From assembly GCA_014529385.2 (NCBI GenBank), contig CM043959.1:50798753-50862752 (forward strand): a stretch of 64,000 nucleotides of DNA, written 5' to 3'. The position numbers and the translations under genes are program-made. The notes beneath the pieces are model-generated. The model searched no databases and was not told the DNA's origin. It saw nothing but the letters and a program-made list of their open reading frames with translations. Positions 1-10,168 of this stretch are shown here, one piece after another. Position 1 is the stretch's first letter. Every line of letters starts with the position of its first letter. Source of the DNA: Adiantum capillus-veneris (taxonomy: Eukaryota > Streptophyta > Polypodiopsida > Polypodiales > Pteridaceae).

Positions 1-270
1 TGGCATGTTGTCATCGTCAACTACAACATTCCCCCGTGGTTGACTACGAAGAAGGGGCACCTATGGCTAAGCTTGATTGTGCCGGGGCGATATAAAGTGA
101 AGAATATGGATGTGTATCTTCGTCCACTATTGGAAGAGCTACAACAATAGTGGATTGGCATAGAGGTGGTGGATATGAGCCGACACATAGGTCGACGGAA
201 TGCTTTGATCAGAGGCATTCTAATGTGGACCATGCATGACTATCCCGGACTAACAGAATGCTCAAATGAT
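1..270 (+). pseudogene. TNP2-like transposase, central part (partial, one stop)
   Basis: Frame 1 from base 1 encodes WHVVIVNYNIPPW followed by LSLIVPG, MDVYLRPLLEEL and later MWTMHDYPG. These are landmarks of plant CACTA tnp2 transposases (usual form: VVVIPYNLPPWLC, LLIPGP, DIDVYLRPLVDEL, WTINDFPAYG). The segment belongs to the catalytic part of the enzyme that cuts and rejoins element ends. A TAG at 148-150 interrupts the frame. The exon probably ends shortly before the next intron; I could not fix the donor site. Upstream coding lies outside the window. Confidence 0.8.
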
Positions 271-303
271 CTATTTACACTCCTCACTCAGACACTGTAA
301 ATC

Positions 304-1055
304 TTGGTTTTTCTCAAGCTGATCTATTTCATGTGTATACATGCAGGGCTTCAAACAAGCGGATACAGAGCATGTGTCACATGTGGACCTAGACTGAATG
401 CACGTAGGGCAACCTCATTGAAGAAGTTGATCTATTTCATGTGTATACATGCAGGGCTTCAAACAAGCGGATACAGAGCATGTGTCACATGTGGACCTAG
501 ACTGAATGCACGTAGGGAAACCTCATTGAAGAAGCAAATCTACGAAGGTCATCAAGCGTATCTTATAGAGAATCATGTGTTAAGCGACGGCTTTTTGGGA
601 AGAGAGCCACCAAGGATGTCTGCACAAGCATGGTTAGAGCAGAAGGAGATGTGTGATGACGGAATGCCCCCAGGGATGAAGAGACTATCTCTATGGTACG
701 AGTTACCATACTGGCCCCGACTCATGATCAATCACTTGCTCGATCCAATGCACATATTCAAGAATGTGGGTAATCTACTATGGGACCATCTGACAAGTAA
801 GAAAGATACTTTGGGAGCCAGAGTTGACCTTAGGAATGTGGATCGTATGGAGCAATATTCGCAAACAGTGTCCGATGGATCGATAAAACTCCCTAAAGCA
901 CCATGGATTTTCACAAGAGCCCAAGAACGCAAAGTAAAAGAGACCATTAGATCTTTGCGGACCCCCAGTGGCGTAATGCACTCGCTCCAAACGTGTTTTA
1001 TTAAAGAAGGAAAGCTTTCCGGTTTGAAGTCACACGACTGGCATAAAATGTGTCA
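304..1055 (+). pseudogene. TNP2-like transposase, tnp2 C-terminal region
   Basis: The open frame runs through an intron end (the acceptor is the CAG at 344-346 in the first copy) into coding sequence with YRACVTCGPRLNARR, then MKRLSLWYELPYW and LLDPMHIFKNVGNLLWDHL. The last resembles the tnp2 signature LPYWKxLxxxHxLDxMHIEKNV. It ends with KLSGLKSHDWHKMCQ, the start of the DUF4218 region, at a clean GT donor (1056). An 89-bp GT-AG intron separates it from the next exon. The first part is duplicated in tandem (see the 108-bp repeat), adding a second copy of 36 codons with a retained intron end. Copy A3 carries the same exon without that duplication. Confidence 0.85.
321..536 (+). repeat. 108-bp in-frame tandem duplication inside tnp2
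   Basis: Bases 321-428 are repeated almost perfectly at 429-536, with only a few substitutions. The unit contains the end of an intron (TTCATGTGTATACATGCAG) and the first codons of the following exon. The length is a multiple of three, so the reading frame survives. Copy A3 has a single unit, so this is private to A1 and probably recent. Confidence 0.9.
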
Positions 1056-1144
1056 GGTATGTTCATAGTGGAGTATATCATAGTGGGAATTGTGTAACAA
1101 ATTCTTGTGTGGACTTTAATATCAATGCTGCACGTGTTTTGCAG

Positions 1145-2023
1145 TTTATTTTACTGGTTGCCATTGAGGGATGTTTGTCTCTTGACATCCGTAACACAAT
1201 CTACAAACTTGCAAAGTTGGTGCAATGGATCTCACAAAAGGAGATCAACGTAGACTCCATAACATTCGCCAAACTAAATGCTGCGGAGGTTGTGTGCATG
1301 TTTAAGAAACATTTTCCTACTACCGTGCTAACCATTCAAGTGCATCTTCTTGTTCACATAGTTGATGAGGTGGAAATAGCTGGCACAGTACATTCCAGAT
1401 GGATGTTCTTTTTAGAACGTTTCATGAAAACACTCAAGGGATATGTGCGTCAGAAGGCACATCCGGAGGGTAGCATGGCAGAAGGTTGGCTGGTATCAGA
1501 GTCCCTAGTGTACATTGGAGAGTGGCTAGATGGATTTGATAAAGCTCGGGACACGCTATGGAGAACCATAGATGATGAGTGCATATCTGGAATTTTCATG
1601 TGCAATCTCGATGTTGAGAAGAAGATGACGGAAGATCTAGAGGCTAAAATCAACCGATTTTGCATGCTTCACAATCCAGTCATGCAGAAGTGGATTTCAC
1701 AATATGAGGATGCAAAGCAAGAGCGACAAAGGGCAAGGATCGAGTGGAGACGGGGAAGACGACCACCGATGCACTCTCCGACGGGTCTAGAGAGCCTACC
1801 AACATTCATGAGCTTAAGATGGTTGCACAACCAATTGAAAAGCGCACAACAGTGCGGTGAAGAAGTGACTGAGGAAGAGTGGGAGTACTCTAGGGGTTGC
1901 GCGACCAAGGTAAGTTTGCAATGTATGACTAGCTAGTAACTTTCTAAATGTCTGAACGGCCACTCATAATCTTTGTTGGTTGTAGTATAATTCATACACA
2001 GCAGCATGGTGTAAAGGTCGACA
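1145..2023 (+). pseudogene. TNP2-like transposase, DUF4218 region
   Basis: The exon starts after the acceptor TTTTGCAG and encodes FILLVAIEGCLSLDIRN, then HLLVHIVDEVEIAGTVHSRW, MFFLERFMKTLKGYVR and HPEGSMAEGWLVSESL. This is the DUF4218 pattern that follows tnp2 in plant CACTA transposases (RPEGSIAEGYxxEE is typical). The exon ends at AAG|GTAAGT (1909/1910). After a roughly 75-bp intron, a short exon reads YNSYTAAWCKGRHF. It then stops abruptly, because the DUF4216 exon present in copies A2 and A3 is deleted and the sequence jumps into a downstream intron. The long uninterrupted frame argues for fairly recent loss of function. Confidence 0.88.
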
Positions 2024-2283
2024 TTTTATTATGCACTTGCCTCTTCCATCACTCAACTTGAATAGAAGAAGAACGCTTTCTGTTGCTCCTAGCCTTTGAA
2101 CATTCCAAAGCTACAAGCACATGCAAGTTCTTGTACGATTATTGCTCTTTAAGTATTTGCGCCATTGCGTCATTGCATCATTGTATTTATATGCGTCATT
2201 GCGTCATTGTATTTAATGGTCTTTGCGTCCACTCCAGGTACGTATGCTCTAGGTATGTTCTCATAAGCAGAGACGACGAGCAC

Positions 2284-2286
<3 letters not shown>

Positions 2287-2356
<70 letters not shown>

Positions 2357-2361
2357 CTACT
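2287..2361. repeat. Microsatellite (CT)26 followed by (CTAT)n
   Basis: A pure CT run of 26 units passes into about five TATC units. It lies in the intron or intergenic part of the CACTA element between the two transposon genes. Copy A3 has no such run at the matching position. Confidence 0.97.
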
Positions 2362-2413
2362 TGTCCATGTTTTCTACTCCATTCATTTAAATGTTCGTGT
2401 GTTTAATGCAGGT

Positions 2414-2887
2414 ATGGATAATGAGGAGTTTCTTTCTTCTTTGTCACCCCAGCAAAGACAGTGGTACGTGGAGCATCATCGCTCTGGCGCACCATCGCGC
2501 GTTCCTACTCCATCCGCATCTCCCTCTGTTTCGGAGTCCTTAGCGTGCTCCGAAGCTTCGGTGTCAACGAGACGATCTTCATTATAACATAATGGGATTT
2601 GAAATTCTAACATAATGGATTCTTTGTATGTTTTGACAGTGGTTGTTTACAGGACGCGATCCCACACGGTACGAGCGTGAGTATGCAAGCAGGAAGGGCT
2701 TAAACGCCCTTATAGACATCCTGACTTCTCGCGGCGGCATGGTTAGTATTAGGGTTTATTCTTTTCTATTTATTGTATTGTTTTATAAACGTCTCTATAT
2801 GTTTATACTTACAAAAAGCTATCTTATTGTTTTTTTTTGCAGAATCCGATAGATATGCCGCTTCGACGCGATGAGACATTTGATTAA
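2414..2887 (+). pseudogene. Transposase_24-type second CACTA gene, internally deleted
   Basis: The start MDNEEFLSSLSPQQRQW follows an intron-like AG and matches the second gene of copy A3. The frame reaches a Thr/Ser/Pro-rich stretch and stops at 2587, where the glycine-rich and catalytic-like exon has been deleted. The last two exons survive. One encodes FTGRDPTRYEREY and RKGLNALIDIL, ending at GGCATG|GTTAG (2741). The other covers 2843-2887 and encodes NPIDMPLRRDETFD followed by TAA. In CACTA elements this gene usually encodes the accessory (TNP1/Ptta-like) DNA-binding protein. The product here cannot be complete. Confidence 0.75.
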
Positions 2888-3289
2888 ACGACGTTAGTTT
2901 AGCCATAGTTAGATAGCATTTTTTACATAGATTATGTATCATGAGACGACTTTTATACGTATTTTTGAAAACCATGTATATTTTTTAAATAATGACAATG
3001 GTTTGTAACTATTACATTTGCAATGATTAACAATCAAGTGATTTTGTTGTTGTGTACAATTGTCATTGATTTACTTTTATCAATTCATGCTTGTCATTTT
3101 TGTATCTTTATTTTGCAAACAATATGTACTATGGATGATGGAGTTAATGATTATATTGTCTTGTGGGTGACTATTTTGGGTCTATATTTACCTTTGCACT
3201 TTTTTTCAAAAGTAAATAGACAAATGAAACATTCAATATGGTTGATGGGTGAATGCCCTGCCACCAAAAAAAATTCATCTCGGGTGTCG

Positions 3290-3505
3290 TTATATTAGGC
3301 TCTGCAACGTTGCTATAAGCGTCGCTATTGATGGCCCTACAACGTCGCTATAGCCGTCGCTATAGACGTTGCTATATAGCGACGACTATAGCGACGTCCC
3401 CGTATCGACGCGGATAGCGTCGCTTTTAGCGACGCCGGGGGTTATAAAAACTCAGTGTATTTCCGTCGCTAAAAGCGTCACAAGTGCACACAACCTCTTG
3501 TAGCG
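3290..3505 (+). other. Family A 3' subterminal repeat region and terminal inverted repeat
   Basis: Motifs of the type CGTCGCTATA and its reverse TATAGCGACG occur about ten times, in both orientations, and end in CCTCTTGTAGCG. Such subterminal arrays are the binding sites of the accessory CACTA protein in En/Spm. The canonical end would be TAGTG; here the fourth base is C (TAGCG), which may weaken excision. The same array is found at 53440-53663. Confidence 0.85.
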
Positions 3506-4110
3506 TACGTTTGTTTCTAACAACCCCTAAATATTACTATCGTTGTGAATTCTTTTTCCCATATCAACATCTTATGTAGTACCACATGCCTTCAGAGATG
3601 CAAGCATAGGTGATTGAAATTGGAGAGATTCCCTCGGTTTTCATCTCCTAAAAACAATCAAAAGTCCTACTTGTGTTGTGCTTATCCAAAAATCAGTGCA
3701 CTCCAAGAGAGTACATAGTGGACAGGAAACTCCTCAAGCATTTTATGTGTTTTTTGAAGTAAACCACATTTGGCGTACATGCCAGCAGCCAAGGAAGTTC
3801 CAAGCACCACGTATTCATCTAGAGAGACATTCTCACTTTGCATCTGTTGAAAATAGTCTAGAGCTTTGTGGCCCTACCCTTGTTGGGCCGGCATAGCCAG
3901 AAATCAGTGCACTCTAAGACATGAAATCCCCACATATGCATCTCCTTAAGCATCCTTGGCATACATGTGAACCAAGGCATTGCCAAGCATGATGTTTTTT
4001 TTTAACAGCCTCTGATTAACAATACCTTTGTGAATTCTTTTGCACATATCAGAGTCTTGCATAGTGCCACATGCCTTGAAGACAAAAGTTTAGGTATCTT
4101 CATCTCTCAG
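3506..4110 (-). pseudogene. Decayed PPR-repeat sequence, block 1
   Basis: On the minus strand this DNA is a patchwork of PPR units resembling seed-free plant organelle RNA-processing factors. The same 70-100 nt phrases recur here and between 4720 and 6665, for example the reverse complements of AGATGCAAGCATAGGTGATTG and GACCAAGGCATTGCCAAGC. No reading frame longer than about 70 codons is left. The first bases touch the CACTA end directly. Function is presumably lost. Confidence 0.65.
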
Positions 4111-4261
4111 GGGATTCACCATGGAAAACTTACCACACCATGTAAGTGCAGGGGAGGGTTTTTTTTAACAAAGTTATATAAGCATATAAGTTAGAGACAG
4201 ACCCCCAATCATTTATCTCCCAAGATAAAAAATAAGGGAGGGGGGTATCATATCTATGGGT

Positions 4262-4300
<39 letters not shown>

Positions 4301-4719
4301 CTGACCCGAGTTGATTACTTGTAACGATTGGTCACCGATGTTCACTAGAACTTGGATGGATTTTAGGGAAGTTTTTTATTAGGTCACACATCAATTTTGC
4401 ATCAAGACGGTCATAGATAAGGGCTGATTTGGAGCAGGTCAAGGTTTGCTTCACACCAGCTTTGGATGGGTCAGAATTGGACGAGTAGCCAGAGTGCAGA
4501 CTGATCAGGAACATAGTTTGAAAGTCAAACTAAGACACATTGAGGGTACATCTAGTTATCAATAGAAGTAGTTTTGTAGTACGTTGCCAATCACTATGCT
4601 ACACACTCTTTTACTAGTTTTACTCATTTAGATCATGTGAGACCTAAATTTTATATGTAAGATAAGGGTATGATAGTTTTTTTCATTGATTGTCGTATAA
4701 GTGTAGAAAGGGGGTCATA
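4111..4719. other. Non-coding stretch with a long G run
   Basis: No gene is seen. It separates two PPR-like blocks and has no recognisable PPR phrases. Its main feature is a homopolymer of G near 4280 (listed separately). The short frames here are low-complexity or chance. Confidence 0.6.
4262..4298. repeat. Poly-G run, 37 nt
   Basis: An uninterrupted run of 37 G residues on the + strand, preceded by other G-rich bases (GGGAGGGGGG and GGG). Such a run could form G-quadruplexes and is prone to sequencing or assembly error, so its exact length is uncertain. Confidence 0.9.
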
Positions 4720-6665
4720 TTCCCTAATATGAGTTGTATATAAGGGTTTTATTAAAGTTTGTCCACTCGCAAGTGGCGTCTTGTTTTCTATATAGAGTGA
4801 ATCCCTCGGGCTTTATCTGGAGAGATGTCCTCACATTGCTTCTGTTGAAAATAGCCCATAGCTTCCTCTCCCTGCCTGTATTTGGCATATTCCACAATGA
4901 GTGCAGTCCAAAAGTCAACATTCGAGACAGGAAGCTCCTCGAGCACATTTTGTGCTCTTTGAAGTACCAAGGTAGTGCCAAGCACTACGTTTTCTATCAA
5001 CAACCCCTAACTATTACTATTGTTGTGAATTCCTTTGCCCATACGAGCTTCTTGTGTAGTGTCACATGCCTTCAAGATGCAAGCATAGGTGATGTCAATT
5101 GGAGAGATGCCCTCGATTTACATCTCTTGAAAAGAGCATAGTGCACTCCAAGAGACAACATCCCGGACATGCAGCTCCTCAAGCATCTTTGGCATACATG
5201 TCAACCAAGGCATTGCTAAGCACAATGTTTTTTCTCAATAAGCATCTTACATATTTCCACATGCCTTCAATACAAAAGCATCAGTGGCTTCCACTAGAGA
5301 GATGTCCTCATTTTGCATCCGCTGAGCTGAGAGCTTCCTTATCTTGTCCCTAATTAGCATATCATGCACTCATCCTGCAACCAATGCATTCATAGAGTCA
5401 ACATTCTAGACAAGAAGCTCCTCAATCACTTTTCTTGTTTTCTAAAGTGCACCACTTGGCATATATGTTGACCAAGGTAGTACCAAGCATTATATTTTTT
5501 CTCGAACGACCCTTGACTATTAATATCATTGTAAATTCTTTTGCCCATATCAGCATCTTGCGTAGTACCAAACGCCTTTAAAGATGCAAGCATAGGTGAT
5601 TGCAATTGGAGATTCATAGAGTCTACATTCTAGACAAGAAGCTCCTCAATCACTTATTTTGTTTTTTGAAGTGCACCACTTGGCATATATGTCGACCAAG
5701 GCAGCACCAACCACTATGTTTTTCTCCAACGGCCCCTGACAGAGATGCAAGCATAGGTGATTGCAATTGGAGATTCATAGAGTTGACATTCTAGACAAGA
5801 AGCTCCTCAATCACTTTTATTGTTTTTTGATATGCACCACTTGGCATATATGTCGACCAAGGCATCGCCAAAGACTATGTTTTTCTCCAACGGCCCCTGA
5901 CTATTAATATCATTGTAAATTCTTTTGCCCATATCAGCATCTTGCGTAGTACTAAACACCTTTAGAGATGCAATCATAGGTGATTGCAATTGGAGAGATG
6001 CCCTTGGTTTGCATCTTCTGCAAATAGCCCAAAGTCCTGTCCATGTTGGGCGTATTCAAAAATTAGTGTACTCTAAGAGATGGCATCACGGACATGTAGC
6101 TCCTCAAGCACTTTTTATGCTTTTTGAAGCAAACTACATCTAGCAAACATGTTGGGGGCAAGGAAGTGCCAATCATCACATTTTCATCTAGAGATATGCC
6201 CTCACTTTGCATCCGTTGAAAATAGCCCACAGATTTGTGGCCTTGCCCTATTGCGCATGGCTAGAAATCAGCATCTGCTCAAGCATTTTTGGTATACATG
6301 TCAACCAAGGCATTGCCAAGAAAAATGTTTTTTCTAAGAGCCCCTATTTAACAATATCATTGTGAATTCTTTTTCACATATTAGCGTGTTGCATAGTGCC
6401 ACATCCCTCCAAGACGTAAGCATAGATGGCTTCATCTGGAAAGATGCCCTTGCTCTACCCTTGTTCATCAGCATATCCAGCAATAATGCATTCATAAATT
6501 CAAAATTTTTGGACAAGAAGATCCTCAAGAACTTTTCTTGCTCTCTGAAGTGCACCACACTTGGAATACATGATGACCAAGGAAGTTCCAGGCACTATGT
6601 TTCTTAATGCCAACAGCCCCTGACCATTAGTATTTTTGAATCCCTTTGCCCATACCAACATCTTC
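4720..6665 (-). pseudogene. Decayed PPR-repeat sequence, block 2
   Basis: Minus-strand fragments translate to PPR phrases such as DADMGKRIYNDINSQG, EKNIVFGDALVDIYAK and VLGTTLVLQRAQNVLEELPVSNVDFW. These resemble the PPR consensus GNALVDMYAKCG...AQ.VLEELPVRDVVSW. At least seven degraded units follow one another with frameshifts and stops. PPR proteins bind organellar RNA in mitochondria or plastids, but this copy cannot encode one. At its right edge it runs without a gap into truncated CACTA family B near 6665. Confidence 0.72.
5411..5895. repeat. Local tandem amplification of a PPR-derived unit (about 160 bp)
   Basis: The phrase AGATGCAAGCATAGGTGATT, followed by TTCATAGAGT and then CAAGAAGCTCCTCAATCACTT, ending in ACGGCCCCTGAC, occurs at about 5582-5740 and again at 5741-5895. 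A partial third copy lies at 5411-5540. The period does not correspond to a whole set of 35-residue PPR motifs, so this looks like DNA-level amplification after the gene decayed. Confidence 0.7.
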
Positions 6666-7160
6666 GTGTCCTAAGTGCGAAGCAATGCGCTACAAACAAG
6701 ATGCAGTTGGCGAGACAGTGTCAGCTAAAGTGTTGCGGCATTTCCCTATTATTCCTAGATAAAAAGCATGTTTCGTTGTGGTTCCATTGCAAAGTTGATG
6801 CAGTGGCATTCTACGAATAGATCCACTGACGCAACATTTAGGGTGCCCGCTGATTCGAAGGCTTGGACGCACATTGAAGATAAACAAGTATTTGAAGGGC
6901 AAGATCTCCTGGAGGAAAGTCAGTCAGACGACGTTCATACTATTGTGACATTAGATGAGATGGACGAAGGTATGGCAGAGGAAGCAGACAGATATACGAG
7001 GGATGACGTAGACGAGCCAGAATTGACACTTGTAGATGAAGATGCAATGGATGAAGACAATCTGCCAGAACGAGTTGGGGCAGAGTTATGTTTGCAATTA
7101 GAGATAAACGATGATACGGTGCAAGATCTTATCGATGATGCCTCACTCGTCGAGGCCTAG
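6666..7160 (+). pseudogene. TNP2-like transposase fragment, zinc-finger-like region (family B)
   Basis: The first frame reads CPKCEAMRYKQDAV and KVLRHFPIIPR, matching the tnp2 segment CPxCxxxRYK...KVLRYFPLIPR. A frameshift near 6755-6770 then moves to another frame with FRCGSIAKLMQWHSTNRSTD and RVPADSKAWTHI, corresponding to LxRLFxSxxTAxxMxWHxxxRxxDGxxRHPADxxAW. After that the protein becomes acidic (DDVDEPELTLVDEDAMDE) and ends at 7160, without the catalytic part. An internal deletion is likely. Confidence 0.8.
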
Positions 7161-7271
7161 GCCTGTAAGTGTTTGTGTGAAGACTTTGATTTAAAATTAA
7201 GCTTAAAGTTAATTTAAACAACTATGTTCTGACGCTTTATTTTACTTTCTTTGTGCAGGACTTTAATTAGT

Positions 7272-8405
7272 ATGGCAAATGAGATTCCAGATCCCGCTTC
7301 CATGAGTGCAGATGCATTCATGGGCTTCGTTACAGGGATGACGCCTGCTCAGATGGAAGAGGCTTCTTAGTACTCGGTAGCCAGAGGCACGGGTACTACG
7401 CCTCCAGGCTTCACACCCGAGGGTCCGACGCCTAGGGGGGGGACGCCTACGGGGTTCAGGACGCCTATGGGTACGACGCCTTCTTCTCCCATCACGGCCG
7501 CTTCGACACCTAGGGGTGGGGTAGAGGCGGGTACGTCCTCATCTCCGCAACATAGGCGCACTCGCCGATCTCGGCGATCGTCAGGTGGAGGTGGTGGTTG
7601 CTGTGGAGGAGGGTCTACAGATGCTTCGACCCCTCCTCGCTCACGACCCCCGTCTTACCCATGCACACCTCTCGACACACCTCTTGGCACACCTCGGACA
7701 CCTTGGGGGGAACACGATCCTAGTGCCTCCAAGCTCTATACTGTACGGGGAGATGGTTCTGTTGACATGGATAGAGTCGGGACTGAGATGCGACAGCGGA
7801 TTCGCCAACACGTGGAGCTGCAGTTTTCGACCAACATTCTGACGTCTTGGGATCAGCAAGAAAAGGAAAAAGTCACTTATATAGTGGAGACCATCCTGAG
7901 AGAGTACCAGCTTGCTCTAGGTTCTTCCGTTGTTTCGGCACGGTGGATCAAGGGTGTTGCACGGGACACCATCAAACATCGACGAGATGCAGCTCGGAAG
8001 GCTTTCAGAACCGGCTCGTCGAAGCCTTCGGGCATCCCACACGAGACGTGGTTGCAGATCAGGGAGGATGAGCGGACAGCGGCCACGCGGTTCAGACAGT
8101 AGCGTGAGGCCGCGCAGGTACGATAGATGACTAGGGGGACATCTCATCTTGGCAGTGGAGGCTTCGACACCTTTCCTTGAGTTTGTGAGTTTCTAATCCA
8201 ATCTTAACTATGGCGTTTTTTAAAACGCGATGACTCATGTATTCTTATTACTTTGATTTTTGTATAAACGCAGAATCTTGCAATGCATCGAGCTCCATCA
8301 CGTGAGGAGGAGTCAGATGGATATCGCAGAGGTATCTATGAAGTACTGAATGATCTTGAAGCTTCAGGAGAGCCTGTAGACTGGGAGGCCTTACAGTCTC
8401 GCTGA
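7272..8405 (+). pseudogene. Transposase_24-type second CACTA gene (family B), with stops
   Basis: It starts MANEIPDPASMSADAFMGFV and continues in the same frame through a TAG (7368) into a Thr-Pro-rich region (GTTPPGFTPEGPTP...) and a basic stretch, RRTRRSRRSSGGGGGCCGGG. Another TP-rich linker follows, then IRQHVELQF, VARDTIKHRRDAARKAF and GIPHETWLQI. The end of the long exon (GTSHLGSGGF) is reached through further stops after 8100. The last exon, 8274-8405, follows TAAACGCAG and encodes MHRAPSREEESDGYRRGIYEV, ending in TGA. The layout parallels the Ptta/En/Spm Transposase_24 family. A DNA-binding accessory role is inferred. Confidence 0.72.
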
Positions 8406-8622
8406 TCACTTGAGGTGAGACGTTAATATGTGTGAGTTGATTTAATTAATTCAGTATATATGAAGTAATATCAATACTAATTTTGTGAGTTGTCCTATGT
8501 GCAGGTTGCGATGCGTAGTCATTAGTGGACCAGATTTCATCTATATGCTTTGTGAGACACAGACACGCTTCTGTGTTTCTTTTTTGTACAAATAGTTAGT
8601 GTTCAAACAGTTATTGTTTCCC

Positions 8623-8835
8623 TTATGGTTATGATTATTGTCATTGTCATTGTATAGACAGTTATTGTTTCTCTTTCTGGTTATGCTTATGGTTATTGTT
8701 AATTTTGTTTATGGTTATGGTTATCTGCATTATGGTTTTGATCAAAGTGGTTATAGCCGGTTATGGTTTTAAGTTATGGTTATGGTTCGTTATGGTTATG
8801 ATTTTAAGTTATGGCTATGCTTTTCAGTTGGTACG
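8623..8835. repeat. Degenerate GGTTAT/TTATGG minisatellite
   Basis: TTATGGTTATG-like hexamer to octamer units recur irregularly. They form part of the 3' untranslated region of the family B element. Confidence 0.7.
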
Positions 8836-8929
8836 GTTGTCTTTCATTGGCCTTAAATCTCATGTGAGATCCTACATGGATAGCATGTAGGAGGCGTATA
8901 CATGATATGGTTTTTTTTGAAAAGTTTAT

Positions 8930-9233
8930 GTAAAAACAAAGGGAACTCTGCCGAAATTTCTGCGCGCGGGAGCATGGTTGATATTTTGGTGCTGCTTGCT
9001 TTCTTGGGCAGAGGGCAGGAAGTCTGGCTGTGGCTGTGTCCATCTTTTAACTGGGCACAGGCCAGGCTACCTGTCCTCTGCCCAAGAAATTTTTTTTCTG
9101 CTATGGTCGTCACTATGTGCGTCGCTATGCACGTCGCTAATAGCGACTGGTTTCACAACGACGCAGATAGCGACGCGCATAGCGACGGGCCGCGTCGATA
9201 TCTGTGTCGATAACACGTTTTTTTGTTGTAGTG
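8930..9233 (+). other. Family B 3' end: hairpin, subterminal motifs and terminal repeat
   Basis: It contains a hairpin with arms CTTGGGCAGAGGGCAGG (9003-9019) and CCTGTCCTCTGCCCAAG (9070-9086), which pair at 16 of 17 positions. Short CGTCGCTA and TAGCGACG motifs follow, then the end GTTGTAGTG at 9233. The next bases are ATC; with the left end missing no target duplication can be tested. Confidence 0.8.
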
Positions 9234-10168
9234 ATCATGATAGCTTCTAAAATGCAAGGTTATATTTTTAAATGAAACTCTAGCTAGCATATTTAATACT
9301 ATCAAGAGGGTTTTCTTAAATACACTGTCTGATGCAAGTATCATTTAACGTAAAATTATAAAAAAAGGACACTAAAAGTGTCCTGTTTTGGTACTAAACT
9401 AGTGTTAAAACAAAAAAAAAACTTCAAAAATGGTTTGTACTCTTGAATTTTGTGTTGACAAGAATGTGTATGCTTTTCCCAAGCTATCAATAAACAACTG
9501 AGCAAGCTATATGCACATACGACAAGTGTGCAAGCCATTCCTGAAGTTCGTTCGCATATCTTTTTTCTTAAAAACGCAAACAAACTTCAAAATAGCTTGT
9601 TTACTTGTCATTTTTACTTGTCACTTTGCATACAGCTTGCCCTTGTACCTATTGATGGTTTGGGAAAGGTGTACGCAACGTGGTTAGCTCAAACAAAAAG
9701 ATGAAAAGCTATTCTTGAAGTCGGTTTCAATTTTTCTCTAAACAATGCTAATAGACTTCAGAAACTATTTGTGTACTTGTCATTTATGCTTGCCACTTTG
9801 CATACGGCTTGCTCTCTTATCATTTGTGTTCACAAGATTACCCAAATGATCAATAGAAAAGTGAAAAATATGTATGCAAAGCGACAAACACATATGATAA
9901 GTATACAAGCCATTTCTAGGTCTATTTGCGTATTTTCTTTTGAAAACGCGAACGAAGTTTAGAAACACCTTGTCCGCTTTCCATTTTTTCTTTCTACTTT
10001 GCACATGGCAATTCAATGAAATCAACCAATATCCGTTGGCCAATGACATTGCCATCCCTATGCAAGCGTTTACATATACGACTTACATGAAAAACTGGAT
10101 GAATACAAGAATGCATAGGTAAAGAGATTTTGTAAGCTATATACCCAACTCGCTTGAGTATCTTAAAA
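9234..10168. repeat. AT-rich spacer with three degenerate 171-200 bp repeat units
   Basis: No gene is seen. The phrase CTTGTCACTTTGCATACGGC and its neighbours recur at about 9597, 9768 and 9968. A second phrase, CAAGCCATTCCTGAAGTTCG or a relative, precedes each. The copies are heavily diverged and the spacing drifts from 171 to 200 bp. Confidence 0.55.

Larger units (their letters stand above)
1..3505 (+). mobile_element. CACTA (En/Spm) transposon, family A, copy A1 (left end outside window)
   Basis: The element enters at the window start inside its transposase gene and ends in an imperfect CACTA terminal repeat, CCTCTTGTAGCG. Gene order is tnp2, DUF4218, then a Transposase_24-type gene, and it closes with an array of short TATAGCGACG-like inverted motifs. 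Comparison with copy A3 on the opposite strand shows two internal deletions: the DUF4216 exon is lost near 2023, and most of the second gene is lost near 2587. It is therefore non-autonomous. The sequence directly after the terminal repeat is PPR-like DNA, so the right border looks like a genuine insertion edge. The 3-bp target duplication cannot be tested because the left end is outside the window. Confidence 0.85.
6666..9233 (+). mobile_element. CACTA transposon, family B, 5'-truncated
   Basis: The element starts abruptly within tnp2 coding sequence fused to PPR-like DNA. It continues with a second transposon gene and ends in a terminal repeat reading GTTTTTTTGTTGTAGTG, the complement of CACTACAACAAAAAAAC. 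This end differs from family A (CACTACAAGAGG), although both use CGTCGCTA-type subterminal motifs. With no left end it cannot move as a unit. Confidence 0.82.

Noticed and set aside
3300-3480. CRISPR-like array of short repeats
   Set aside because: The repeats are short inverted motifs in both orientations without uniform spacers, at a CACTA terminus in a plant genome.
7367-7561. Minus-strand Gly/Val/Pro-rich frame
   Set aside because: It is the antisense shadow of the Thr-Pro-rich region of the family B second gene.
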